From Comamonas sp. KCTC 72670 (GTDB lineage: Bacteria > Myxococcota > Myxococcia > Myxococcales > Myxococcaceae), in assembly GCA_014656495.1 (NCBI GenBank), contig BNCN01000004.1, forward strand, positions 248,001 through 312,000: DNA of 64,000 bases, read 5' to 3'. Under the pieces are notes generated by a model, which did not search any database, was not told the origin of the DNA, and saw only the letters and a list, made by a program, of their open reading frames with translations. The translations under genes were made by a program, and so were the position numbers. Every line of letters begins with the position of its first letter. The first letter of the stretch is position 1. Of this stretch, positions 34,138-45,100 are shown one piece after another.

Positions 34138-35652
34138 ATGACTTTCGACGAACTTCAGCTTCAAGACACCCTCCTGCGCGCCGTCAAGGCGGAGGGCTAC
34201 ACCACCCCCACGCCCATCCAGCAGAAGGCCATCCCCCACGCGCTGGCCGGGCGGGACGTGCTGGGCGTCGCGCAGACGGGCACGGGCAAGACGGCGGCCT
34301 TCGCGCTTCCCATCCTCCAGCGGCTGTCCGCCAAGGCGCCCCCGGGCGGGGCCCGGCCGGTGCGCTGTCTGGTGCTGACGCCCACGCGGGAGCTCGCGGG
34401 GCAGGTGGGCGACAGCTTCGGGACCTACGGCAAGAACCTGCCGCTGCGCCACACCGTCATCTTCGGCGGCGTGGGCCAGAATCCCCAGGTCCAGGCGCTG
34501 CAGCGCGGCGTGGATGTGCTCGTGGCCACGCCTGGCCGCCTGCTCGACCTGATGGAGCAGGGCTGCGTGTCGCTGCGCTCGCTCGAGGTCTTCGTCCTCG
34601 ACGAGGCCGACCGCATGCTGGACATGGGCTTCATCCACGACGTGCGGCGCGTCATCAAGGCGCTGCCGTCCAAGCGGCAGACGCTGTTCTTCAGCGCCAC
34701 GCTGCCGCCGGACATCGTGGACCTGGCGCGCAGCATCCTCACGGACCCCGTCCGCGTGGAGGTGACGCCGGCCTCCAGCACCGCGGAGACGGTGAGCCAG
34801 CAGGTGTACTTCGTGGAGCGCGAGCAGAAGCGGGGCTTGCTCACGCACCTGCTGAAGGACGGCAACATCCGCCGCGCGCTCGTCTTCACCCGCACCAAGC
34901 ACGGCGCGAACCGGGTGGCGAAGCAACTGGAGGGCGCGGGCGTGAGCTCGGCGGCCATCCACGGCAACAAGAGCCAGAACGCCCGTGAGCGCGCCCTGGA
35001 CGAGTTCCGCTCCGGGACGCTCCGCGTGCTGGTGGCCACTGACATCGCCGCGCGCGGCATCGACATCGACGGGTTGAGCTACGTCGTCAACTACGACCTG
35101 CCCAACGTGCCGGAGCAGTACGTGCACCGCATTGGCCGCACGGGCCGCGCGGGCGCCAGCGGTACGGCCGTGTCCTTCTGCGACGCCGAGGAGCGCGAGT
35201 ACCTGCGTGACATCGAGCGCACCATCCGCCGCAACGTGCCGGTGGTGGAGGACCACCCGTACCGTTCGGGGCAGGCCGCGCCGCGGCCCGTGAATCATGC
35301 CGTGGCCGTTGCTCCGGAGGCCCGGTCTTCGGGCAACGGCGGGCGTTCCCAGGGCGGCCAGCGCGCCGGTGGCAACGGCGGGGGTGGCAATGGTGGTGGG
35401 CATCCCGCGGGGGCGTCGCGTCGCCGCCGGGGTGGCCGGGGTGCGAGTGGTGGTGGCGGCAGGGGCCAGGGCCGTCCCGAAGGCGGCCGTGCCGCGCAGG
35501 GCGGCGGTGGCAGCGCGGGTTCGGGCCGTGGGGGTTCGGGCGCTGCCCGGAGCTCCGGAGGTGGCCGTCCGTCGGGCGGGGTGAGCTCCGCGCCGAAGGC
35601 TCCGGAGGCCGCGCCGCTTCCTCCGCGCCGTCCGTCGCCCAAGTGGTTCTGA
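34138..35652 (+). CDS. rhlE: RhlE-type DEAD-box RNA helicase with RGG-like tail
   Basis: A 504-residue protein starting at the ATG at 34138 ([21 protein letters not shown]). Helicase motifs in order are the Q motif [46 protein letters not shown] and [10 protein letters not shown]. The close match of the N terminus to RhlE supports the assignment. RhlE-type enzymes unwind short RNA duplexes in ribosome assembly and mRNA decay. From about residue 385 the tail is Gly/Arg-rich with many RGG-like repeats, about 120 residues long and probably disordered RNA-binding sequence. Its 5' leader is highly structured. Confidence 0.9.
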   Translation: MTFDELQLQDTLLRAVKAEGYTTPTPIQQKAIPHALAGRDVLGVAQTGTGKTAAFALPILQRLSAKAPPGGARPVRCLVLTPTRELAGQVGDSFGTYGKNLPLRHTVIFGGVGQNPQVQALQRGVDVLVATPGRLLDLMEQGCVSLRSLEVFVLDEADRMLDMGFIHDVRRVIKALPSKRQTLFFSATLPPDIVDLARSILTDPVRVEVTPASSTAETVSQQVYFVEREQKRGLLTHLLKDGNIRRALVFTRTKHGANRVAKQLEGAGVSSAAIHGNKSQNARERALDEFRSGTLRVLVATDIAARGIDIDGLSYVVNYDLPNVPEQYVHRIGRTGRAGASGTAVSFCDAEEREYLRDIERTIRRNVPVVEDHPYRSGQAAPRPVNHAVAVAPEARSSGNGGRSQGGQRAGGNGGGGNGGGHPAGASRRRRGGRGASGGGGRGQGRPEGGRAAQGGGGSAGSGRGGSGAARSSGGGRPSGGVSSAPKAPEAAPLPPRRPSPKWF

Positions 35653-35665
35653 GCGGCTAGCCGCT
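35652..35665. terminator. Short palindrome between convergent genes
   Basis: AGCGGCTAGCCGCT is a perfect 14-bp palindrome at the end of the helicase gene, in the 66-bp gap before the convergent DUF2269 gene. A 5-bp stem with a CTAG loop is weak for termination, so the role is uncertain. Confidence 0.3.
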
Positions 35666-35718
35666 GAGGGACTCGAGGGGAGCTCGCGCCAGCCGGGGCG
35701 GGTTCCCCTTCGTCGTTT

Positions 35719-36183
35719 TCAGCGGAGCGTCATCAGCGCCATGGAGCCGAACGCGAGCGCCATGGCGAGGATGCCCCACCAGAACCACTTCCTCGTCAGC
35801 AGCAGGTATTCGTCGAACGAGGCGTCCGCTTCGCCCATCGACTCGGCCATGGCCAACTGGCGCGCCTGGATGGGGCGCAGCGTGAGCTGCCAGACGACGC
35901 CACACAGCATGAAGGACACCTGCCCGGCGGCGAGCGCGGGGTGGGCCCACAGGGAGATTCCCTGCAGGTGCGCGCGCGCCATGCCCGTGAGGGCCAGCGC
36001 GAAGACGCTGGGCACCAGCAGGTACTTGTCGGTGACCTGGACCAGGCGCAGCGCGTACGCCATCACGCGCGGCTCCCGCGTCCGGTCCGCCATCAGCCGC
36101 CACACGGCCGTCACGACGATGTCGCCCAGGAACACCACCACGGCGACGAGGTGGAGCAGCTTCAGGACGTTGTGGACGTTCAT
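35719..36183 (-). CDS. DUF2269-type membrane protein coupled to mchC
   Basis: A 154-residue protein with four membrane helices (about 5-25, 50-70, 80-105, 130-152) in the DUF2269 pattern. It starts at the ATG at 36183, which overlaps the mchC TGA by 4 bp (ATGA), and no Shine-Dalgarno sequence precedes it. Its translation therefore very probably depends on ribosomes finishing MchC. The family function is unknown. As the last gene of the mch transcript it might serve export, membrane docking or self-protection, but nothing in its sequence shows this. Confidence 0.75.
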   Translation of the reverse strand: MNVHNVLKLLHLVAVVVFLGDIVVTAVWRLMADRTREPRVMAYALRLVQVTDKYLLVPSVFALALTGMARAHLQGISLWAHPALAAGQVSFMLCGVVWQLTLRPIQARQLAMAESMGEADASFDEYLLLTRKWFWWGILAMALAFGSMALMTLR

Positions 36184-39100
36184 GGGGTGGGCATCGGAAG
36201 GGGCAGGTGTGCGAGCAGATGTTGCGCCAGCACCGCCGCATGCGGGTCGCGCAGCAAGGACAGGTGCGTGCCGGGCACGGGGTATGCCGAGCAGGGTTGC
36301 TGCGTCAACCGGCCCCAGCCCAAGGCCCCGTCCTCCACCAACGCGTCGAGCGCCTCGGTGCTGTGCCCGCTGCGGTCCTCCGCGCGGAACACCGCCAGCG
36401 GCACGGGCTGGTTCCTCCGCGGCCGGTAGTTCAGGGCGTCGTGGGCCCGCGCCACGTTGAGGATGCCCTGGACGTGGAGGGGCTGGGCGCCCTCGGGGAG
36501 CACTGACGCGGCCTGGAGCCGCGCCACGAAGAGCTGGAGCCGTTCGGCTTCGCCCAGGGCTCGCACCTCGGGCAGGGCGAGGTCGATCTTCACCTGGAAG
36601 AAGGTCTCCATGATGCCCGCGAGGTGCAGCATCCACTGCGCGGTGTCCCAGCCCTCGCCCTGCGGACGGGTGACTTCGGGGAAGGGGGCCAGGGTGTCCA
36701 GCATGGCGACCAGTCCCACCTCCCGGCCGCGCGCCTGGAGCTCCTGCGCGAGTTCGTAGGCGATGTGGCCCCCCATCGAATGGCCACCGACGCGGTAGGG
36801 CCCCTCGGGTTGAATCGCCAGGATGGCGTCCGCGTACCACGCGGCGATGGCCTCCACCGTCTCGTGCGGCGCTGCCTCTCCGTCCAGGCCCTGCGGCTGG
36901 AGGCCGAACACCGCGACGCCTTCCAGGTGCCGGGCCAGGGACAGCAGGTAGAACGGCGTCGAGCCGCCACCCGGTACGAGGTAGAGCACGGGGTTCCGGC
37001 CCGCGCCTGGTGCCCCCGCGAGGAGCGCGTGCGCGGCGGGCGTGAGCGGCACCAACGGTGAGGCCGCGGCGTTCTCCGTGCGGAGGACCCTCGACAGCTG
37101 CGCGGGGGTCGGGTGCCGGAACAGGGACACCAGGGGCAGCGGATGGCCCAGTCGCTTCTCCACCGCGAGCTTCATCTTGAGCGCCAGCAGGGAGTGTCCC
37201 CCCAGGTCGAAGAAGCTGTCGTGGATGCCCACGGCGCGCACGCCGAGCACTTCCTCAAACAGCCGCACCAGCTCCAACTCCAGGGCGTCGCGTGGCAGGC
37301 CCTCCAGCGTGGTGACGCGCTCCTCGGCGAGCTCCATCGCGCTCAGGGCCCGGGTGTCCACCTTGCCATTGGGCGCGAGGGGGAGCGCGTCCAGGAGGAC
37401 GAACTGCCCGGGGAGCATGTTCGCGGTGAGCTGCTGCTCCACGAAGGCGCGCAGCGCCGCGGGCTCGGGGCGCTGCGCGGCGGCGCGTGGCACCACGAAG
37501 GCCACCAGCCGGGCCTCACCGCCAGCGCCGCGCACCAGCGCGACGGCTTCACGGACTGACGGGTGCCGGGCCACCGCGGCTTCGACCTCGCCCAGCTCGA
37601 TGCGGTGGCCTCGCAGCTTGACCTGCCGGTCGGCTCGGCCGGCGAACAGGTGCGTTCCATCCGCCAGCCGGCGAACGACGTCCCCCGTCTTGTACAGCCG
37701 CAGCGTGGGGCCTTCGGGGAAGGCGTGCTCGATGAACCGCGCCTCGGTCAGCTCGGGCCGGTTCAGGTAGCCGCGCGCGAGGCCCGGTCCCGCGAGGTAC
37801 AGCTCGCCGGGGACGCCCTCCGGAACCGGGCGCAGCCTCGCGTCGAGGATGAGCGCGTCCATGCCGTGGATGGGGCGGCCGATGGGCTCCGTGACGCCGT
37901 GGGCGCCCACCTGTTCGGGCAGGCACCGGTGCGCCAGCGCATCAATGGTGGCCTCGGTGGGGCCGTAGAGGTTCCAGACCTCCGCCTTCGATTGGCTGAA
38001 GAGCCGGGCCACGGTCGCGGACGGCAGGGGCTCTCCGCCCACGCAGACGCGGCGGAGCGCGGGCAGGTTCGCGAAGCCAGGCTCCTCCACCAGCGCCGTC
38101 AACAGGGAGGGCACCAACTGGAGGACCGTGATGCCGCGCTCGCGCAGCACCCGGGCCAGGTGTTCGGTGTCCGCGCCCAGGCCGTGCGGCGCGAGCACCA
38201 GCCGCGCGCCCACCATCAGCGGCGCGAACAGCTCCCAGACGGAGGCGTCGAAGCTGAGCGAGGTGCGCTGGAGCACCCGGTCCTCGGGCCCCAGCGGCAT
38301 GACGTCGTGCATCCACGCCATGTGGTTCGCCAGGGAGGCGTGTTCAATCAGCACGCCCTTCGGCTGGCCCGTCGAACCGGAGGTGAACAGGCAGTAGGCC
38401 AGCGCGTCGCTTCGCGCCTCGAACGCGTCCCGCGACGCCTCGTCGAGCACGAGGACGTCCCGGTCCGGGAACAGCGAGGCGAGCTTCGCCTGGGTGACGA
38501 CCACCGGGGCGCCGCTGTCCGCGAGCATGAACGCCAGCCGCTCACGCGGGTACGCCGGGTCCAGCGGCACATACGCCGCCCCCGCTTTGAGGATGCCGAG
38601 CAGCCCGGCCATCATCCCGACGGAGCGCTCCACGGCCAGGGCCACCAGCGTCCCAGGCACGACGCCGCGCTGGACCAGGGCCTGCGCGATGGCGTTCGCC
38701 CGCGCCTCCAGGGCCGCGTAGGTGAGGGTGCCATCCTCGGCCTCGACTGCGACGGCCGCGGGGGTCTTCCGTGCCTGCGCCGCGATGACGTCGTGGACCG
38801 CGGGCCGGTGGACCTGCGCCGCGGGCGCGGTGGGCAGGAGCCGGGCCCGCTCGTCCGCGCTGAGCAACTCGACGTCCACGACCTTCGCCTGGGGGGCCGT
38901 GGCCACCCGGGCGATGAAGCCCGTCAGCTGGCGCACCATCGCCTGGATGCGCGAGCCCTCGAAGAGGTCGACGTCGTACTCGAGCACGCCCTCGAAGCCC
39001 TGGGCCGTCTCGGACAGCGTCAGGGTGAGGTCGAACTTGGCGGTCCCGCTCGGGATGGTCACCGGGGTGACGTCCAGGTGGGGGAGCGCCATGCCCTCCG

Positions 39101-42100
39101 CGTGCGTCTGCTGGAACGCGAGCATCACCTGGAACAGGGGGCTCGTTCCCAGGACACGCTCCGGCTTGAGCACCTCCACGAGCTTCTCGAAGGGCACGTC
39201 CTGGTGCTCATGCGCGTCGAGCACCTGGCGCCGGACGCGCTGGAGGAGCTCGACGTACGTGGGCTCACCGGCGAGGTCGATGCGCAGCGGCAGCGAGTTC
39301 ACGAAGAACCCGATGAGGGGCTCGGTCTCCGCGAGACGGCGGCCCGCGAACGGTGAGCCGATGACCACGTCGTCCTGTCCGCTCATCCGGCCGAGGTAGG
39401 CGCCGAACGCCGCGAGCAGCGCCATGTAGGCCGTCACGCCGTGTTCACGGCAGAGCGAGGTGAGCGCCCGCGCGGTGCCGGTGTCCAGCGAGAAGGGCAC
39501 GGTGGCGCCACGGTGGCTGCGGACAGCCGGGCGGGGCCTGTCCGTGGGCAGCTCCAGCACGGTGGGGGCTCCCGCGAGCGCCTTCCGCCAATAGGCGAGC
39601 TGCTGCTCGCGGGCAGGTCCGTCGAGCCAGCTCCGCTGCCATGCCGCGTAATCCGTGTACTGGATGGGGAGGGCGGGCAGCGCGAGTGTCTCGCCCCGGA
39701 CCTCCGAGGCGTAGAGCGCGGAGAACTCACGCATCATCACACCGAAGGACCAGCCGTCCGACACGATGTGGTGCATGGCCACCAGCAGCACGTGTTCGTC
39801 GTCCGCGCGCTGGAACAGGTGCACGCGCACGACGGGGCCGGTGTCCAGCGCGAAGGGCCGAGCGGACTCCTCGGCCAGCCGCTGGTCGAGGCTGGGCGCA
39901 CCAGGGCGGCGCAGGTCCTCCGTTTCCAGCGCCAGCGACGCGTCGAGCACACGCGCCACGGGCTGTCCTTCCACGAGCGGGAAGCGCGTCCGGAGCACCT
40001 CATGGCGCTCCAGCACGCGTTGGAGGCTTCGGCGCAGCGCGGCCTCGTCGAGCGTCCCGCGCAGGGTGAACGCGATGGGGATGTTGTAGGCCGCGCTCTC
40101 GCCTTCGAGCTCGGCGAGGAACCGCAGCCGCTCCTGGGCGAACGAGAGCGGCCGGTCGCCCGCTTCGGTCAGCCGGACCAGCGGCGGCAACCGCGGCGCG
40201 GCTTCCTTGGCCTCGACCACGGCGGCCAGCGCCGCCAGCGTCGGCTGCTCGAAGATGGCCGAGAGCGGCACATCGACGCCGAAGGTCCTCCGCACACGGC
40301 TCATCACCTGCGCCGCCAGGAGGGAATGCCCGCCGAGGTCGAAGAAGTTGTCCTCCACGCCAATGGGACGGCGTTCGAGGAGCGACTCCCAGAGCGACGC
40401 GAGCGTCTGCTCCGTCGGCGTGCGCGGGGCCACGAACCGCGTCCCCTCCGAGGACTCCTCGAACCGCGGTGGCGGCAGGCGCCGCTTGTCCACCTTGCCA
40501 CTGGAGGACAGGGGCAGCGCCTCCAGGCGGATGAACTCCGCGGGCACCATGAACTCGGGGAGCTTCTTCCGGGCGTGCTCCCGGAGCGCGTGGGTGTCCA
40601 CGGGCTCGGGGGCCACGACATAGGCCACGAGGACCTTCACGCCGCCCGCTGCCCCCGCGGCGTGCACGTTGGCCACGGCCTTCGTCACGCCCGGGTAGGA
40701 AGCGAGGACCGCCTCGATTTCGCCCAGTTCGATGCGGTAGCCCCGGAGCTTGACCTGATGGTCGATGCGGCCGAGGTACTCGAGGTTGCCGTCCTTCCGC
40801 CAGCGGACCAGGTCTCCACTCCGGTACAGCCGCGCCGAGGGCTTGAACGGATGCGGGATGAACTTTTCGCGGGTGAGCTCCTCGCGGTTCAGGTAGCCGC
40901 GGGCGACACCGATTCCTCCGATGTGCAGCTCGCCGGGAACGCCGATGGGCAGCATCGCGCCGTGGCGGTCGAGGACATGGCCCTCCAGGTTGAGCGCGGG
41001 ACGGCCGATGGGCGGCGCCCCCGGGTCGCCCGCGTGGCACATGCCGAGCGTACTGATGATGGACACTTCCGTGGGACCGTACGCGTTGACGAAGGGGACG
41101 CCCGGCCGGGCCCAGGTGTGGACGACCTCGGGAGGGAGCGCCTCGCCTGCCGCCGCGGGCATTCGCAGGGCAGGGTACTCGCGGTCCGTGGGCAGCGCCG
41201 CGTATGACGTCGGGGGCAGCACCATGTGCGTGACCCCATGGGCCAGCAGCACCTTGGCCAGCTCGTCTCCCGCCAGCAGCGTGCCCGCGGGCGCCAGCAC
41301 CAGCCGGCCCCCGTTGGTCAGGGCCATCACGATCTCCCAGACCGAGACGTCGAAGGAGATGGAGGAGAACTGGAGCATGACGCAGCTCGCGTCGGCGCCC
41401 AGCTCGTGCCGCTGCATTTCGATGACGTTCGCGAGCCCTCGGTGCTCCAGGACGACGCCCTTGGGCTTGCCCGTGGAGCCCGAGGTGTAGATGACGTACG
41501 CGGCGTTCTCCATGCGAACGCCCGACTCGGGGTTGCTGGCGTGCCCTCCGTCCGTCGCTTCGTCGAGCCAGAGCGTGCGAACCTGCGGCGCCTTCCACCG
41601 CTGCTCTCCCGCGCGGGTGCTCACCATCAGCACCGCGCCCGAGTCCTCCAGGATGCCGTCGAGCCGCTCCTTGGGATATGAGAGGTCCAGAGGGACGTAG
41701 GCCGCGCCTGCCTTCCAGATGGCGAGCAGGCCGATGATCATCTCGAACGAGCGCGGGACCGCCAGGGCGACCAGCTTCTCCGGCCCGGCGCCCATCGCGA
41801 TGAGTTGATGCGCGGCGCGGTTCGCTCGCCGGTTCAGTTCGTCATACGTGAGCGTCTCCGCGCCCAGCTCCAGCGCGATGGCGTCCGGCGCTCGCTGCGC
41901 GTGTTCCTCCACGAACCGGTGGGCAGGGACCTGCCGGGTGGGCACCACCACGCGCCCCTGGGTGAACGCGGTGACGAGGTGTCGCTCCGCTTCAGGGAGG
42001 AGCGAGAGCTCCGAGAGCCGCTTCGACGGATGGGTCACCGCGTCCGAGAAGAGCACCTGGAGCTGCGCGACCATGCGCTCGATGCGGTCCGCGTCGAAGA

Positions 42101-45100
42101 GGTCCGTGCTGTATTCGATGACGCCGGCCAGTCCATCGCGTGTGGGCTCGAAGCTCAGGGTGAGGTCGAACTTCGCGCTCTGGATGTCCAGGTCGATGGG
42201 CTCCAGGTCCAGCCCGGGGAGGCTCAGCTGCCCCTCCGGGGTGTTCTGGAGCATCAACATGACCTGGAACAGCGGGGCGTGGCTCAGGTTCCGCTCGACA
42301 CCGAGTGCCTCGACAATCTTCTCCAGCGGGACGTCCTGATACGCGTACGCGTCCAGCGCCGTGGCGCGGACCCGTGCGATGAGCTCCTCGAAGGTCGGGT
42401 TCGCGGACAGGTCGACGCGCAGCGGAACGGTGCCGACGAAGAACCCGATCAGGGACTCGAGCTCCGCGTGGTCCCGGTTCGCCACCGGCGTACCGATGAC
42501 GATGTCTTCCTGCCCGGTGATTCGCGACAGGTACGCCGCGAAGCCGCCCAGGAGGACCATGAAGTGGGTCCCGCCCGTGCGCAGGCTCAGGGACTCGATG
42601 GCCTCACTCACGGCCTGGCCAAGGGTGATGCGCTGGGTGGCGCCGCGCATGCTCGTCCGCGGCGGGCGCGGCCGGTCCATGGGCAGGTCCAACGCCGAGG
42701 GCGCGCCGTGGAGCGTCCTCCGCCAGTGGTCGAGCCGCTGCGCCAGCACCTCGCCCTGGAGGTGCCGCCGCTGCTGATAGGCGAAGTCCAGGTAGTCGAC
42801 CGTGAGCTCGGGCAGGGACACCGGCTGACCGCTCACCCGGCCGGCATACTGCTGCGAGAGCTCCCGCACGAGCACGCTGATGGACCAGCCATCGCCCACG
42901 GTGTGGTGCATCGTCGCGACGAGGACGTGGGCGGACGCATCCAGTCGGAACAGCTTCGCTCGGAACAGGGGGCCGTTGGCGAGGTCGAAGGGCCGCGCCG
43001 CTTCGTCCAGGATGGCGCGGCGAAGCGCCTCTTCGGAGGCGCCTTCCAGGGTGGCGTGCTCGAACGGCACCTCCTGTTGTGCACGCGGCTCCTGCCACAC
43101 GTGGCCTTCGCGTTCGACGAAGCGCATCCCCAGCACGGGGTGCCGCTGGACGATTTCGGAGAGGCTGGCCTCGAAGGCGGCGACATCCAACGCGCCCGTC
43201 AGCCGGAGGGCCATGGGCAGGTTGTAGGCCGACGTGCCGGGGTAGAGTTGGTCCAGGAACCAGAGCCGCTCCTGGGAGAACGACAGCGGAATCGCGGCGC
43301 CTTCCGGAGCGGGCTCGATGCGGGCCAGCGTCAGCGTTTGCGTGCCGCGCCGCGAGTCCAGCAGGCGGCTCAAGGTGGCGACGGTGGCGTGCTCGAAGAG
43401 GTCCGAGACCCGGAGCGCGGAGTCGAGCGCGCCGCGGAGGCGCGCGACCACCTGCATCGCGAGCAGCGAATGGCCTCCCAGTTGGAAGAAGTCCTGGTTC
43501 CTTCCGACGTGGCTGCGTCCCAGCACCTGCTCGAAGGCGAGCGCCACGGCCGCTTCGGTGGGCGAGAGCGGCGCCTCGGTGGGGTCCTCGACGGGCGCTG
43601 TCTGGACGGGAGCGGGCAGCCCTCGGCGATCCACCTTGCCGCTCGGCGTCCGGGGCAGCGCGGCGAGCGGCACGAACAGCGCGGGGACCATGTACTCGGG
43701 GAGGTCCCGGGCGAGGAACGCGGGCAGGGCCTCCAGGGGCGCTGTCTCCGGCACGACGTAGGCGATGAGGCGCTTCTCGCGCGTGGCGTCCGTGTCGACG
43801 ATGACCGCCGCGTCGCTGACTTCCGGGTGGGCGCAGAGCGCGCGCTCAATCTCGCCCGGCTCCACGCGGAAGCCGCGAAGCTTGACCTGGTCATCCGCGC
43901 GTCCGAGGAACTCGATGGCTCCCGCCGGTGACAGGCGTCCGAGGTCCCCGGTCCGGTATGCGCGAACGGGTGGGGCGAGCGGGAGGTCGACGAACCGCTC
44001 CGCGGTGAGGTCCGCCCGAGACAGGTAGCCGTCCGCGAGGCATGCGCCCGCCAGGTACAGCTCGCCCGGCACTCCCACGGGGACGGGCCGCTGGTTCGCG
44101 TCCAGCAGGTGCACCGCCGCGTTCGCGATGGGCCTGCCAATGGGCGGCAGTCCGGGCCAGTCGCGTGGATTGCCCTCCAGCACGTGCGCCGTCACCACGT
44201 GCGACTCGGTGGGGCCGTAGTGGTTGTGGAGGCGCATGTTCCCCGCCTGGAACCAGCGGCGGATGGGCTCGGTGATGCGGAGTTGATCGCCCGCGGTGAT
44301 GACCTCTTCCAGGTCCACGACGGGACGCGTGGCTCGCAGCGCGGCCTGCGCGAGGTGGTGGAGCGCCACCGCCGGCAGGAAGAGCCGCTGAATCCGGGCC
44401 GTACCGAGGTGCTCGGCCAGCGCATCCGGATCCCGGCGCGTGGCCTCGTCGACAAGGACCAGCGTGCCGCCCGAGCACCACGTGGAGAAGATCTCCTGGA
44501 ACGACACGTCGAAGTTGAGCGGCGCGAACTGGAGCGTGCGGGTCGCCTTCGCGCCTTCGGTCTGCCACGCGACGAGGTTGACGAGCGCCCGGTGCGGCAT
44601 GGCCACACCCTTGGGCTTGCCCGTGGAGCCCGAGGTGTAGAGGACATACGCGAGGTGCTGCGGATCCAGCCGGGGCCGCTGAGCGCTCGGGGCCGCCGCG
44701 CCTGCCTCATCCAGCACGACCTGCGTCAGCCCCTGCGACGGCAGGAGGTCCTGGTGCTTCCGCTCGGTGAGGAGGACGCGCGGCCTGGCGTCATCGAGCA
44801 TGTACCGGAGGCGCTCGGCGGGATAGGCCGGGTCCAGGGGCACGTAGGCACCGCCCGCCTTGAGGGTCGCCAGCAGGGCCACGAGCGCGGTGATGGATCG
44901 GTCCAGGCAGAGCGCGACCCGGACACCGGGCCCCACGCCGAGCGCGATGAGCCGGTCGGCCAGGGCGTTGGCCTCCGCGTCCAGCTGACGGTAGGTCTGG
45001 GCGTCTCCCCCGTGTTCGAGCGCGACGGCATCCGGCGTCTTCTGCGCCTGTCGCTCGAACAACTCCGGGAGTGTGTGCCCCGAGGAGAACGTCCGCTCGG

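Noticed and set aside
36180..36840. Extension of the DUF2269 frame into the thioesterase region
   Set aside because: The TE domain with GHSMGG and GTHLS is clearly encoded in the mchC frame; the extension is the overlapping frame.
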